64,000 nucleotides of DNA from Candidatus Scalindua sp. SCAELEC01 (GTDB lineage Bacteria > Planctomycetota > Brocadiia > Brocadiales > Scalinduaceae), in the NCBI GenBank assembly GCA_004282745.1, contig SHMT01000014.1, positions 1 to 64,000 of the forward strand. Reading direction: 5' to 3'. Below, in pieces: positions 24,065 through 33,706 of the stretch. Made by a program: the position numbers and the translations under genes. The notes under the pieces were generated by a model. It worked only from the letters and a program-made list of their open reading frames with translations. It was not told where the DNA came from and did no database searches. Positions within the stretch are counted from its first letter, which is position 1. The number at the start of each line of letters is the position of its first letter.

Positions 24065-25662
24065 TACTCGTCGTCCTCCTCGTCCCCGTCTTCAAGCTCT
24101 TTCTCGGTTTTGTCCGGTATAACAGCGCTCGACGATCCCGGCGACGCTTTACCCCTTACCCCGGCCATTATTTCGGCCTCTTTTTTGATCCTGTCAACTT
24201 TCTGATCCCAATCGGTACCAGTAAGTGCGGCGGTCTCCTCCGCCCTTGTAGATATACCCAACTCGATCCGTTTTTCAACGGCGCTTATCTCGCGTTGTGG
24301 ATCTATGCTACCCTGTGCCGGGCCAATCCAAACATTTGATAAATAGGCGTCTCTCTTCTGTGGATCATCAAGGAAACCCGGTGCTATAATCCTACCTCGT
24401 AAAACTGCCTCCTCCATCCATGCCTCAAAGACGAGATTGCAAAAGTGGTGCACTAACCACTCGCGGCGTGTTAAAAATACTTTCCAAGCATTCAACATTG
24501 CAGAACGTGCGGCACTGTAAGACTTGGTAAAATGCATTACCAGTAATTCAAACGGCAAACCCAATGCAACGCCAATTTGTCTAAGTATGGCCTGTACAAA
24601 CGGATCAAATGACGTGTTAGGCCGTCCCGGATTCGCAAAAGATACCTTTTGGTCTTTTGCCAACTGCACTACCGCGCCCGCACCCATTTTATAGTCCTTG
24701 TCAGTGGTTGCCGATCCTGTCTCCCCTGTCGGCTCAAAAGGTGAAAACCCCATACCTGTGGGCGTCTCCAGAAACACAGTAAAAAGGGAAGAGACAACGG
24801 CCGCCATTAGCTCTGCCTCTGTGTACTTTCCAAGCTGGTGTAACTGTTCAATAACCGGCGCCAGATAGGGCACACCTCTTGTCTGGCCCGGCCTTAGCTG
24901 TTCATACACATGAATAACGTTTCGCCTACCTGATTTTGTAAAAGCCGGTATCTTTCTCCATTTCCTTTCAAAGGATATTCTGGCATCTGCCCCCGGATGC
25001 TGTGTCCTGATATGGTAAAACCTTGGCGTGCCGTCTTTCTCTCTCTCTATACCACCCGATAATTGCTTGGTGTCTCTAAGCTTCTTTTCGTTGCATACGC
25101 GGTCGGCCTCAACAATCTGTAGGCGCGTACCATACAGTGATGTCTTAAGCTCTTTAAAGGGTAACAGGACAAAGCAATCGCCGCTCTCAAGTGTCGAACG
25201 TAGTACCAATTTTTGAAGGTCATAAAAGTTGTTGCGTCTACTTACGTCACAATCAAGCGACTTTGCCCACCCGTTAAACTCTCTTTCGGTCTTCCGTTGC
25301 CATTCTTCCGCCTCCTCTTCAGTGAGGCCAAGAGTTTTACGGTCAATCCTCGACTGCATCTTTAGCCCGCCGCCAACAACATGTACAAGGTTTGTACCTA
25401 CGGCGCCGGTTGCTACTGGCGTATTTCTCAGCAGATCCCTGCTTCTCTCCCTCAAAACTCCCAAATCACCCAAAGTGTCAGAGTCTGCGTCTCCGCCCTT
25501 TGGGTTAAATGAGTGTGTCTGTCGCCTACCTTTTGAGGCACCCGTATAAGCCCCGGCCAATGCCATGGCATAGCGGGATTTCATTCTATTTGCACCCCAA
25601 GTCGGAGAAACATACTCAATAGCTTTATCAATTACGGTTTTCTTGATTTCAATATTTTTCAT
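24064..25662 (-). CDS. Phage portal protein (lambda family)
   Basis: About 532 residues from the ATG at 25662, which overlaps the stop of the gpW-like gene (ATGA) and has GAGGGGG upstream. The family words are VSPTWGANRMKSRYAMALAGAY, LRNTPVATGAVGTNLVHVVGGGL, LRSTLESGDCFVLLPFKE, GVPYLAPVIEQLHQLGKYTEAELMAAV and FELLVMHFTKSYSAARSAM. The acidic C-terminal tail is normal for this family. It forms the dodecameric DNA gate of the head. Confidence 0.93.
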   Translation of the reverse strand: MKNIEIKKTVIDKAIEYVSPTWGANRMKSRYAMALAGAYTGASKGRRQTHSFNPKGGDADSDTLGDLGVLRERSRDLLRNTPVATGAVGTNLVHVVGGGLKMQSRIDRKTLGLTEEEAEEWQRKTEREFNGWAKSLDCDVSRRNNFYDLQKLVLRSTLESGDCFVLLPFKELKTSLYGTRLQIVEADRVCNEKKLRDTKQLSGGIEREKDGTPRFYHIRTQHPGADARISFERKWRKIPAFTKSGRRNVIHVYEQLRPGQTRGVPYLAPVIEQLHQLGKYTEAELMAAVVSSLFTVFLETPTGMGFSPFEPTGETGSATTDKDYKMGAGAVVQLAKDQKVSFANPGRPNTSFDPFVQAILRQIGVALGLPFELLVMHFTKSYSAARSAMLNAWKVFLTRREWLVHHFCNLVFEAWMEEAVLRGRIIAPGFLDDPQKRDAYLSNVWIGPAQGSIDPQREISAVEKRIELGISTRAEETAALTGTDWDQKVDRIKKEAEIMAGVRGKASPGSSSAVIPDKTEKELEDGDEEDDE

Positions 25663-25874
25663 ATCGGAGTAATCCCCCTCGCAACTACACCACCACTGCT
25701 TAGAGTATTTACCATTTTGTTCCAATACTCTATTTGCTCTTGCAAGTATTTCACATCCGCTCTGGTCAACGTCCTGTTGCCGATGTTATACGATTGTCCT
25801 GACGCAATTTTTGTGCTGGCGTCAAGCCATGTAGTAAGTTGTGCCTGTGCTTGAACAAGTGTTATTCCCGCCAT
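25659..25874 (-). CDS. Head-tail connector gpW-like (DUF6148 type)
   Basis: 71 residues. LVQAQAQLTTWLDASTKIASG, then NRTLTRADVKYLQEQIEYW, is the standard pattern of this small connector found next to lambda-type portals. It overlaps the portal start by four bases. Confidence 0.85.
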   Translation of the reverse strand: MAGITLVQAQAQLTTWLDASTKIASGQSYNIGNRTLTRADVKYLQEQIEYWNKMVNTLSSGGVVARGITPI

Positions 25875-25878
25875 AGCG

Positions 25879-26049
25879 TTATTTCTCCGCCTTTTTAATA
25901 CCCATTCTTAAGAACACACCCATTATGCCAAGCATTGATTCAACGGTACCCTCTGGAATGACAAAGGCTCCGGTTGCTTCACCTACTGCCTTGGCTATGG
26001 CCACAACACCAGTAACAATACCCGTATACACCGTTTTACTCGTCCACAT
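25879..26049 (-). CDS. 56-residue hydrophobic phage protein
   Basis: A short frame between terminase and gpW-like genes. The product has a Gly/Val/Ala-rich membrane-like segment (VYTGIVTGVVAIAKAVGEA, about residues 7-25), a short middle and a second hydrophobic stretch (SMLGIMGVFLRMG), ending in basic residues. A GAGGGG-type site precedes the ATG. Possible small membrane or connector protein; not recognised. Confidence 0.55.
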   Translation of the reverse strand: MWTSKTVYTGIVTGVVAIAKAVGEATGAFVIPEGTVESMLGIMGVFLRMGIKKAEK

Positions 26050-26063
26050 AAAACCCTCCCCCT

Positions 26064-27950
26064 TTATAAATCGTCTATCGTAAGACCCGGATTAAGCATA
26101 ACAGTCCGCTTTTTAGGTGCTGGCCTCTGTGGTTGCTCACTTTGTGGCGCGGCTGTCTTTTCAACCAAAATTGCAAGCTGTTCAAGCATTTGGTTTATTG
26201 TCATGGTCGGGTACACCATAAAAGCAAATATGTTCAGCGCTGCGATTGCATAAACGAACATGTCAAGCGCCTCGTTTCTTTGTCCTGTCTTCACCCATTC
26301 CCTTTTGGGGAAGCCCTTGGAAAATTTTGTGACGGCTTTCTCGGCTGTTAATTGCTGGAAATAGTCTTCAGGCAATTTTTTAGAGAAATGAACATAACCC
26401 GGCCCCGGTTCACCAATTCCCAACCGATTGAAGAGTAAATCTTTTGCCGTATCAACGCCGATACTAAAAAGATAGACGCCGGATTTCTGCCTTGATGGTT
26501 TTCCCGATATAGGTAAACCCGCAACGCTTGAACCCTTAATGGAGTACACCTTTCTTGTCTCTCTCGGTTTTGTAAACTCATACACCTCATTTGTGTAGTG
26601 ACCCCCGGTATCAATAGCAACACATGATATGCGCATGATTCCTTTCTCATGGGCATAGGTCTTGAGTAACGCCCGGTCAAGGTTATCCCATATCTGAGGT
26701 CTCGAAAGATCCCCGTACAAAGTCACGTAATCCAAAATATATGACTCTTCGTCTCTGGCCCATCCGACTACCGTAAGCTCGATACGATCGTCTTGCGTAT
26801 CAACACCGGCCGTAATTAAGCATATTTCTTTCTGGATATAGTCTGTTGGGAAATCTTCACGCCGGTTAAATAACCCCGTGTATTCAACTTCCTTTCCTGT
26901 GGCCTCCCACGTCTCCCCCAAAATAGTATTTGTCCATGTCTTTTGGAGGTTAACGTTTTTCGTCCTCTTGAATTCGAGGAAATCGGTAACGATCTCGTGC
27001 CAAGACATCCAACCCAATGGACTATAGAGGGCCGACAAGTGAAAGCCCGGATACTCTCCGTCCGGATTTTCCGCAATCCATCTACCACGACTCAACATGG
27101 CCGTTTTGTGGCGCTCTTCGATTAATGCGCCGCACTCATTGCAGGCGTAACACACATCGCTTGTTAATCTGTATTTCTTGTGCTCAAAGTGTATGCCGCT
27201 CCATTTTAAGGCCTGATACCCTCCGCAATGTGGGCAAGGAACGTTGAACCATCGCTGGTCTGATTTGTCGAATTCCCTTTCGATTCTGGACAAGCCCTTG
27301 AGTGTTGGCGTTGACGGGAGAAAAATCTTTCTTCTTGAAAACGTTGCTGTCCTCTTCTCGGCAATCTTCACTGGGTCGCCTTCGTCGTCTAGGTCGGCCG
27401 GGTAGGCGTCCACCTCATCAAGCGCAAGGTATCGAATCGGCATGGATCGAAGGCCCGCCGCACTATTTGCCCCGGTCAACATCAACACACCGCCGGGAAA
27501 CTCTTTAACGAGCAAGGTATTTCCTGAGTCTCTTTCTCTTGACGGGCTGACCCGATCATTTAAAACGTCTGTCTCTTTAATGGCCGTTGCAATCCTCTGT
27601 TTGCTGACCTTCTTTGCAAGTTCTAACGTCGGCTGAACCATGAGAAATGGGCCGGGCGCCATGTGTATAACGTAGCCAATCCAATTATTGATACCCTCTG
27701 TGGCCCCAATCTGTGACGCCTTCATAAACACAACACGCTTGCACGGGTGACACGGTGACAGACAATCCATTATCTCGCGCATATACGGCGTGCGGTCTGT
27801 CCTCCACTTTCCCGGCTCCGCCCCGCCTTCACTAGAAAGCATACGGTACTTGTCCGCCCATTCTGAAATGGTGACGTCTGGATCAAACTTGAGGCCACGA
27901 CGAAAAGAATCGTTGTATAAAAGCTCTGCATTTGTTAACAATGCGACCAT
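26064..27950 (-). CDS. Terminase large subunit (lambda gpA family)
   Basis: 628 residues. The ATPase has a Walker A-like ASQIGATE at 78-85 after KRVVFMK, and a Walker B-like YLALDEVDAYP near 170-180. A zinc-type CPHC/CYACNECG region follows. The nuclease half holds VDTQDDRIELTVVGWA and GGHYTNEVYEF (acidic residues). It packages DNA into the prohead and cuts it. It follows the small subunit with no gap. Confidence 0.95.
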   Translation of the reverse strand: MVALLTNAELLYNDSFRRGLKFDPDVTISEWADKYRMLSSEGGAEPGKWRTDRTPYMREIMDCLSPCHPCKRVVFMKASQIGATEGINNWIGYVIHMAPGPFLMVQPTLELAKKVSKQRIATAIKETDVLNDRVSPSRERDSGNTLLVKEFPGGVLMLTGANSAAGLRSMPIRYLALDEVDAYPADLDDEGDPVKIAEKRTATFSRRKIFLPSTPTLKGLSRIEREFDKSDQRWFNVPCPHCGGYQALKWSGIHFEHKKYRLTSDVCYACNECGALIEERHKTAMLSRGRWIAENPDGEYPGFHLSALYSPLGWMSWHEIVTDFLEFKRTKNVNLQKTWTNTILGETWEATGKEVEYTGLFNRREDFPTDYIQKEICLITAGVDTQDDRIELTVVGWARDEESYILDYVTLYGDLSRPQIWDNLDRALLKTYAHEKGIMRISCVAIDTGGHYTNEVYEFTKPRETRKVYSIKGSSVAGLPISGKPSRQKSGVYLFSIGVDTAKDLLFNRLGIGEPGPGYVHFSKKLPEDYFQQLTAEKAVTKFSKGFPKREWVKTGQRNEALDMFVYAIAALNIFAFMVYPTMTINQMLEQLAILVEKTAAPQSEQPQRPAPKKRTVMLNPGLTIDDL

Positions 27951-28483
27951 TAAACGCCCTCAATAGCGGTTTGAATTTCACGCAATAGAATAGTCCTTAC
28001 CTCTTCAGACTTACGGCCGGTCAAGGCTGCAAATTCTGCTTGAACCCTGTCCGGTATATTTAACAACTGATCCCGTATTTTTCTTGCCATGTTGAAAGCC
28101 GCACTCTCAACGTCAACGGCTTTCACATACTCTTTGATCTTCTCCTTGTACTCTAATTCCGCAAGTTTTGCCTTGTACCCCTCCTTGAATGCTTTGGCCT
28201 TGCTGAACGTCGCGCCGTCATTCTGTCGGTCGTTCTTTGCCTCTTCAGTCTTCTTGCCGCCGATCTTGAGTTTTGTCCTCCCGTGCGTCATGTCGATATT
28301 CTTTGCAAGCTGCTTTTTTGCAAGTACCGGATCAACTTTCCCCTCAACAAGATCCATTTTGCCCGTCTTAATGTGCTTCGCCAAAGTTGTCGTTGTAATG
28401 CCTAACATCTTGGCAAATGCCCTCTGACTTATGAGTTTCTTTGACTTAGCGCCTTTTTTCGAATTGGTTGTTGAATTGCTCAT
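27950..28483 (-). CDS. Terminase small subunit
   Basis: 177 residues. A helix-turn-helix lies near residues 17-42 (ISQRAFAKMLGITTTTLAKHI), then a basic linker, a coiled helical part (AKAFKEGYKAKLAELEYKEK) and a C-terminal oligomerisation helix (NMARKIRDQLLNIPDRVQAEFAAL), like Nu1-type subunits. It overlaps the large subunit by one base. It would bind the packaging site on phage DNA. Confidence 0.85.
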   Translation of the reverse strand: MSNSTTNSKKGAKSKKLISQRAFAKMLGITTTTLAKHIKTGKMDLVEGKVDPVLAKKQLAKNIDMTHGRTKLKIGGKKTEEAKNDRQNDGATFSKAKAFKEGYKAKLAELEYKEKIKEYVKAVDVESAAFNMARKIRDQLLNIPDRVQAEFAALTGRKSEEVRTILLREIQTAIEGV

Positions 28484-29045
28484 CTAATTCCTTTTGAAAA
28501 TTCCGCCTTACTGCGGTGTCTATTAATCTTCTGACCCGGCGCGACCCGTAAAGATCCGCGATACTTGGCCCCAACAAAGTACGGCGTTTTGTTCGCCTCG
28601 CTTCGCCCTTTTTATAAAACCCCTCTTTCGGATCTCGAACGAAAACAAACTTGTTGTCATCACCTCGGCGCCATGTAGAGATAAAAGCACCCTTGATATT
28701 TTTGGTTTTCTTCTTAACCCTAACCCGTACACCTTTGGCCGTCTTCTTGGCCCCGTATAGCATCAACCCCCGACGGGATTGCAAAACGTTGATAGTGAAA
28801 CCTACAAAGGCGCGTCTTGCGTCTGCACGCTTCAGGATTACTTTCCTACCGGCCCCGGAAATCTTCAGCGCCTTGGCTGGAATGTTGTAATTTGATTTGA
28901 TAAATTTGGCCGCCTCACGGTTTGCACCCCGGCCGACTTTGTTTAGCGTGTTAACGGCTGCTTTCTGATAAGCGCTTGACATATCATCGAAAAGCGCGTC
29001 TATCTCTCTTACGTCGAATTCGAAAGTTAGTAACCCGTTCCCCAT
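28446..29045 (-). CDS. Minor tail protein Z-like
   Basis: 199 residues, basic. The pattern YQKAAVNTLNKVGRGANREAAKFI, later RRGLMLYGAKKTAKGVRV and FVRDPKEGFYKKG, fits the prophage minor tail protein Z family that helps head-tail joining. The position is unusual: it lies before terminase and overlaps the small-subunit start by about 40 bases, whereas in lambda Z lies after the capsid genes. Confidence 0.7.
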   Translation of the reverse strand: MGNGLLTFEFDVREIDALFDDMSSAYQKAAVNTLNKVGRGANREAAKFIKSNYNIPAKALKISGAGRKVILKRADARRAFVGFTINVLQSRRGLMLYGAKKTAKGVRVRVKKKTKNIKGAFISTWRRGDDNKFVFVRDPKEGFYKKGEARRTKRRTLLGPSIADLYGSRRVRRLIDTAVRRNFQKELDEQFNNQFEKRR

Positions 29046-29341
29046 GACTTATAAAAATAGACAATCTTGAGAAATAAACTAGGTTAGAAATTTGAAAACA
29101 TGACAATTTATTACACCATAAAACAATAAAGCTGTGGTAAGTGGTGAGTTGCCAATAATTTGCGCATGTGCAAGTTTTTTATACCATAGCGGCAACCCAC
29201 CGCATTTGAAATGGACAAAAATATTGTACATGGATACATATACGCCATTTTTGCCGTTTGGAAGACTCCGGGTTACATGCTGGGTCATGCTTCCCGGATA
29301 GCTACCCTCTGCGTAAGTGTGGGAGGCTTACGGAGGGAATT
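29046..29341. other. Gap upstream of the packaging genes, possible packaging site or promoter
   Basis: About 300 bases without a gene inside an otherwise gapless operon, just before the Z-like and terminase genes. It is AT-rich in its left half. A late promoter or the cos/pac site could be here; I see no decisive motif. Confidence 0.35.
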
Positions 29342-29992
29342 TCATAAGTATTTTTTGCATATCTCGACGAAAACCTTGTCGCCGTCTTTACTCTTGGTTT
29401 TCTTTTCTGCCTTGGTTAAGGCTTTGTGGACTGTCTCCGCGTCTTGCTTACAGACAACGAAAGTAAATTTTTCCGCGTTTCCCTCTTGTTCTTCCCCTGC
29501 AGCGTCGTCGTCTCCCTCTTCACCTTCTGTTTCCTCTGGTTCAAAATACCCTAGTTTGAATTCTCCGAAATTTAAATCAGGTAAAGAGAGTTCGAGTTCA
29601 AGGGCGCCAATGTCATCTTCAAGTCCTGCGTCGTGAATATACGCGTATAATTCCTCTTCCGAAACCTTACCGTGTTGGCTGACGTACTGGAGTAAAAACC
29701 GCTTCGCCTGCTTCTTACTGTCTGCGTGGATCTCAACGGCTGGGATTGTGTCGGGCACCTTTATGCCCTCAAGTCTCATTTGCTTTAAGGTTTTCAACCT
29801 CTGGTGACAATCCAAGGCGTAAAACTTGCCCCTGTTCCTCCAAACGAGACCGGGAGAAATGATACCATGCTCAAGCATGCTGGTTTTTAGTTTTCCGTAA
29901 TCCTCTTCCGACATCTCTTTCAAATTGCCTTGAAAGTAAATGACGTCATCAATCTTGACGTTTAACATCTTGCCGACTTTGCTTTTTATCAC
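29342..29992 (-). CDS. ParB/sulfiredoxin-like nuclease-fold phage protein
   Basis: 216 residues. The N-terminal half has a ParB-type fold pattern (LKEMSEEDYGKLKTSMLEHG, ALDCHQRLKTLKQMRLEG), the middle an acidic linker rich in Glu and Asp (near 155-170), and a basic C-terminus. Such proteins often sit before phage terminases. The start is probably GTG at 29992 or ATG at 29968; neither has a good site. DNA binding is likely but the role is unknown. Confidence 0.65.
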   Translation of the reverse strand: MIKSKVGKMLNVKIDDVIYFQGNLKEMSEEDYGKLKTSMLEHGIISPGLVWRNRGKFYALDCHQRLKTLKQMRLEGIKVPDTIPAVEIHADSKKQAKRFLLQYVSQHGKVSEEELYAYIHDAGLEDDIGALELELSLPDLNFGEFKLGYFEPEETEGEEGDDDAAGEEQEGNAEKFTFVVCKQDAETVHKALTKAEKKTKSKDGDKVFVEICKKYL

Positions 29993-30110
29993 CCCTTGCC
30001 CCTCCCCACTTTCGTAAGTCTTTTGTGTATTGAAGATTAGAAAACAATTCTGTCACTAGCGAAAACCTGCGGTCTGCTGATACCCTCAAGCCCTGCACCC
30101 TCTAAAGTAC

Positions 30111-30419
30111 CTACGCAACACCTTTTAGCGGTTCCTCTTCAACGTGCCCACTTATCAAAGACACATTGTCTCCAACCATTACCCGGCGTCTCACCTCAAA
30201 CCCCGGCACCATTTCTTTTCGCCACCCATGCTTGTTGACGTTAACCTCTTCTCCCGTCTCAAACACCTCAAACAAGCCCCGCCCTTTTGAAGAGGGGGAA
30301 TTATCCAACAGCTTACACATATACTCGGCCCGTGTCATAGACAATGGCTGCGTAACAACGATTTGAAACGCTCCTATTCTTTTATCACCCCTCTCGATTC
30401 TTTTTATAATCTGCCTCAT
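30111..30419 (-). CDS. Small phage protein of unknown function
   Basis: About 102 residues from the ATG at 30419, which follows AGGGGAGGAAGT closely. Basic start, then FQIVVTQPLSMTRAEYMCKLLDNS and a beta-rich rest. No family recognised. It lies between the ParB-like gene and the early genes. Confidence 0.5.
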   Translation of the reverse strand: MRQIIKRIERGDKRIGAFQIVVTQPLSMTRAEYMCKLLDNSPSSKGRGLFEVFETGEEVNVNKHGWRKEMVPGFEVRRRVMVGDNVSLISGHVEEEPLKGVA

Positions 30420-30461
30420 ACTTCCTCCCCTTTTTCTCAAAACGGTTAACGTAAAATATAT

Positions 30462-30743
30462 CTATACAACCGCCCCCTTTCTTTCTAGATAGTCTTCCCA
30501 TTCCTGCATTACCCGTTTTTTAACTAATAGCGATTGTTCCATTGAGAGATTGCAAAATTGATTTTCAAGGAACGTCTCAAGATTCGTAAGCCTTTGTTGA
30601 ATTATGCAAGCCATGTCCTTACTACACCCGCTTGCTTTTGGCGGCATACCCTCGCTTACCTCCTTTTTTGTCTCTATTAGACGTGCTTCTCCGTCTTTAA
30701 TTGATATCCTCTTTGTCTCACTTAAATGACTCCTCAATTTCAC
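30462..30743 (-). CDS. Small phage protein, unknown
   Basis: 93 residues, soluble, helical C-terminal half (CIIQQRLTNLETFLENQF ... VMQEWEDYLERKG). No recognisable domain. Belongs to the minus-strand early operon. Confidence 0.5.
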   Translation of the reverse strand: MKLRSHLSETKRISIKDGEARLIETKKEVSEGMPPKASGCSKDMACIIQQRLTNLETFLENQFCNLSMEQSLLVKKRVMQEWEDYLERKGAVV

Positions 30744-30805
30744 GCCCTTTCTTTAAAAAATTTAACATTCGCTCAACACGACAAGATCCGTCATTGCATT
30801 CTTCG

Positions 30806-31021
30806 TTATTCTCCACAACTCATATCCTCCAATAATGCCGCCTCTGGTGTAAGTCCTTCGTCGTAATAATCCCACCAACATTCCGGGCCGCACGTCTCGA
30901 CCACATCCGCCGTAATGCCGTGACTTTCCATTGCCACACTCGTCAAGGATGACAACCACGTCACAAACTTACTATTCTTCACGTTGTCGTAATACTCTTG
31001 TACCGCTTCCTCTTTCGTCAT
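30806..31021 (-). CDS. Small acidic phage protein, unknown
   Basis: 71 residues, strongly acidic (EEAVQEYYDNV ... EDMSCGE), with one WWDYYDEG patch. Small acidic early proteins in phages often bind host enzymes, but nothing specific can be said. A ribosome site (AGGAGGG) lies before the ATG. Confidence 0.5.
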   Translation of the reverse strand: MTKEEAVQEYYDNVKNSKFVTWLSSLTSVAMESHGITADVVETCGPECWWDYYDEGLTPEAALLEDMSCGE

Positions 31022-31043
31022 AAACTAAATCCCTCCTTTTAAA

Positions 31044-31301
31044 TTAAGAATTCCCCTTGCAAAGATTAATCATTCTCAAATTAAGCTTGTAAAACGCTAT
31101 CAAATGCTTTTCAAACGCTTTGAAGTCTTTGCCCCATGTCCTATTGAGACCGTCTTCCATTTCCAACATATTCGCCCATAATGACGGGTGCCGCTTCTCT
31201 GCGTAATCGTATGTGTTCTCCTCGAAACGTTCATTCAAAGCCGCCATGCACTTATCAAATTTGTTCAAGTATGGATCTTTTGTTGATTCTTCAGCCTTCA
31301 T
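31044..31301 (-). CDS. Small phage protein, unknown
   Basis: 85 residues, helical, charged (DKCMAALNERFEENTYDYAEKR). The start overlaps the end of the primase-helicase gene by 11 bases, so the two are probably translated together. No domain recognised. Confidence 0.55.
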   Translation of the reverse strand: MKAEESTKDPYLNKFDKCMAALNERFEENTYDYAEKRHPSLWANMLEMEDGLNRTWGKDFKAFEKHLIAFYKLNLRMINLCKGNS

Positions 31302-32952
31302 AGAGAGTTTCCTTGAATGTTGGTTGCTGTATCTTGTGGGCGTCTTGATATCTACCCGTTGCCGTATCGAACCTCACTTGCGCAAGTCCCGGTCTCCCTA
31401 TCTCACGAAAACGCACCTTTTGTACGTGTATCTCGACTTCTTTGCTTTCGTCCATCTCGTCACGGTAGACACACAACACGTTATCCGCTTTGTTCCTCCA
31501 GTGAGCCGATCCCGATATATCATACGCCGTTGGCGGTGGATACTTCCCCGTTGCCTTATCCTTTTGCGGTTTCATGGGGTGGGCCACTACCCATACGTGA
31601 ACGTCATACGCCCGTGAGAATGCCCGGAACTTAGTTAAGCTTTGAGAAATATACTCGGTCTCTGAGAGATTACCCGGCCTTGTGTGGTCAATCTCGTTCC
31701 ACGGATCTACGACCATTCCCTTGATCCCGTGACGCTTGACGCATATTTGCGCAAGTTTCAAAATGTCGTCAACTCGGTACTGCATATCAATACCCGGCAT
31801 TAAGTGTTTGAATCTCCCGGAAAGCCAAAGAATTGCACTTTCGATCTCTTCAGGCGTCATGCGTTCCCGGTATCCCTTGTTGAATGGTTTGCCTATGTAC
31901 GTTGACGCCATGCGCTGTATAAACTGATTGACCGGGTTGTTTTCGGGGGAGAATATCGCAAAGTGCCAGCCGTCTTTTCTGGCAATGTTTATCAATGCCG
32001 CCGTCAACCATGAAGATTTCCCGTGTGAAGGAATTCCGGTTACAATAGAGATTTGCCCCTCTTTGACTGTGTAGAATTGGTCAACGTTGTTTAGGCCCGT
32101 AGAAACACCGCCCTTGATCCCGCCTTCTCGGTACTCGTCGAAAATGTCCTGTCTGAAGTCGTTAGCCGAATATATTCCCTTAATGGGAACAAGTACCGCA
32201 TCCTCGACCACGTTTATCAAATGCGCCTTGCCAAGCTTGCACAATACGTCGTTTGCGTCCTTGCACCCTTCCGGCCATACCATGCGCCAACACTTGATTG
32301 GATCTAGGCGCCTGATTAATTCCCGTTGCAATGTCATACCCGGCGCGTCGTTGTCAACGGCAAGAATGATTTTTGTTGCATCGTTGAAAATATCTATGCA
32401 ATTGTCGATATAGTCGAATTTCGACTTAAACCCCTTCGTGTTTGGTGAGGGTGCCCCGTCTGGAACACTGATAACGTTCGTGTACCCAACCTCCTCAAGA
32501 CTCAATTTGTCAATCTCCCCCTCGGTAATAATTATCTCGTTTTCGTCTGTTACGTCGTCAAGACCATAGAAGACCCGGTCACGGTCTGGTGTCTGCTTAA
32601 ATTTCTTGTCAAGGCTTCGGTACTTGATATTGACAAGGTCGCCATTCCAGAAATAGGGAAACTTAATAAATCCGTCTTCAAACTCAATTTTGTTTCTCTT
32701 CAGAGTATCCACCGTTATGCCTCGCTTTGCGAAATACTCAACAACATTTGCCGGTAACTTGCCCTTGAGTACTTTCCCGTCAATGGGTGGCTTCCTCCCC
32801 TTGCCACCCTCAAGCATTTTTCCCGCATCGTCTATCACGCCGCTATAATGGCAATGGTGACAATAGAAAAGATTGCCTGTGACGGATAAGCACCTCTCTT
32901 GTGAATTCTTTCTCTTTGGTGAACACTTTGGACACGTTGTACGGTCGTTCAA
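31291..32952 (-). CDS. Bifunctional primase-helicase (T7 gp4 / DnaG-DnaB type)
   Basis: 553 residues. The N-terminal zinc domain has CPKC at 7-10 and CHHCH near 32-36. The TOPRIM domain has IIITEGEIDKLSLEE near 138 and LAVDNDAPG near 198. The DnaB-type RecA domain has the Walker A motif GIPSHGKSS near 305, then FSPEN, and VVDPWNEID and HPMKPQKD toward the end. The enzyme unwinds DNA and primes synthesis at the phage fork. There is no phage DNA polymerase in the window, so the host polymerase is probably used. Confidence 0.93.
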   Translation of the reverse strand: MNDRTTCPKCSPKRKNSQERCLSVTGNLFYCHHCHYSGVIDDAGKMLEGGKGRKPPIDGKVLKGKLPANVVEYFAKRGITVDTLKRNKIEFEDGFIKFPYFWNGDLVNIKYRSLDKKFKQTPDRDRVFYGLDDVTDENEIIITEGEIDKLSLEEVGYTNVISVPDGAPSPNTKGFKSKFDYIDNCIDIFNDATKIILAVDNDAPGMTLQRELIRRLDPIKCWRMVWPEGCKDANDVLCKLGKAHLINVVEDAVLVPIKGIYSANDFRQDIFDEYREGGIKGGVSTGLNNVDQFYTVKEGQISIVTGIPSHGKSSWLTAALINIARKDGWHFAIFSPENNPVNQFIQRMASTYIGKPFNKGYRERMTPEEIESAILWLSGRFKHLMPGIDMQYRVDDILKLAQICVKRHGIKGMVVDPWNEIDHTRPGNLSETEYISQSLTKFRAFSRAYDVHVWVVAHPMKPQKDKATGKYPPPTAYDISGSAHWRNKADNVLCVYRDEMDESKEVEIHVQKVRFREIGRPGLAQVRFDTATGRYQDAHKIQQPTFKETLYEG

Positions 32953-32965
32953 TCTCTCCCCTTTC

Positions 32966-33616
32966 TCAATATGCTAATTGTGACGGCTGATTAATTTTTT
33001 GTTGTTGTTGCTGTTCGTCTTTTCTATGCCATGCAAGAATGGTTGAATAGTGGCATTTGTATTTTTTGCCTGTGCTGGCAATGTAAAGATCAAGGTTTTG
33101 TATTTTGTTATTTGTGCCGGTTTCAGTAAATTGGTCACAGAGTTTTTTATATTGGTCTTCAGTCAGGTACACACCTTCGAGAAACTTTTTCTTTTTTATA
33201 TATTTTTTCTTTTTATTTATTTCTTCTATTTCTTTAATTCTTTCTTTGTTCCCACTTGCGTCCCACTTGCGTCCCACTTCTGTCCCATAGTAAGATTTCA
33301 AATCTTGGTAAGTGCTGTAATTAAAGACTGTTATAATGCTAAATCTGTGTCCCACTTTTATTCCAATTATGTTCAATTTTTCCAACCTCTTTATTTTCCT
33401 GTGTAGCGTGCTTTTTGGTAGCTTTAAACGCTCGCTTGCGCTTATTGATCCGTGTATAAATTGGCCCTTTTCTAACACAACTCCCGACACTTTTTTCGGC
33501 TCTTCCTCCCATGATGCTTTAACCAAACAATACACAAAAACACGAAGTAAATTTCCGTCTTGAAACACTTCATGGTTAATTAAATTTCGTGACAATTTAA
33601 TATATCCTCCGTCCAA
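32966..33616 (-). CDS. Phage replication initiator / replisome organiser-like protein
   Basis: 216 residues. A winged-helix N-terminal half starts GGYIKLSRNLINHEVF and contains LLRVFVYCLVKA and SERLKLPKSTLHRKIKRLEKLNI, the pattern of replisome-organiser proteins. A Lys-rich linker near 125-140 (KKKKYIKKKK) and a DnaD-like C-terminal part with QQQQQ follow. It precedes the primase-helicase by 13 bases, as expected for an origin-binding loader. Confidence 0.8.
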   Translation of the reverse strand: MDGGYIKLSRNLINHEVFQDGNLLRVFVYCLVKASWEEEPKKVSGVVLEKGQFIHGSISASERLKLPKSTLHRKIKRLEKLNIIGIKVGHRFSIITVFNYSTYQDLKSYYGTEVGRKWDASGNKERIKEIEEINKKKKYIKKKKFLEGVYLTEDQYKKLCDQFTETGTNNKIQNLDLYIASTGKKYKCHYSTILAWHRKDEQQQQQKINQPSQLAY

Positions 33617-33706
33617 TCACTCCCCCTCGTTTCTTTACTTTGTAATTTCTTCTATGTCTTTCTTGATAGTGTTCATGTTTCCTCTTTGCTTTCCGATAAT
33701 TCATTT

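Noticed and set aside
29046-29341. Definite cos site
   Set aside because: Position fits, but no duplicated binding words or cohesive-end pattern could be seen by eye.
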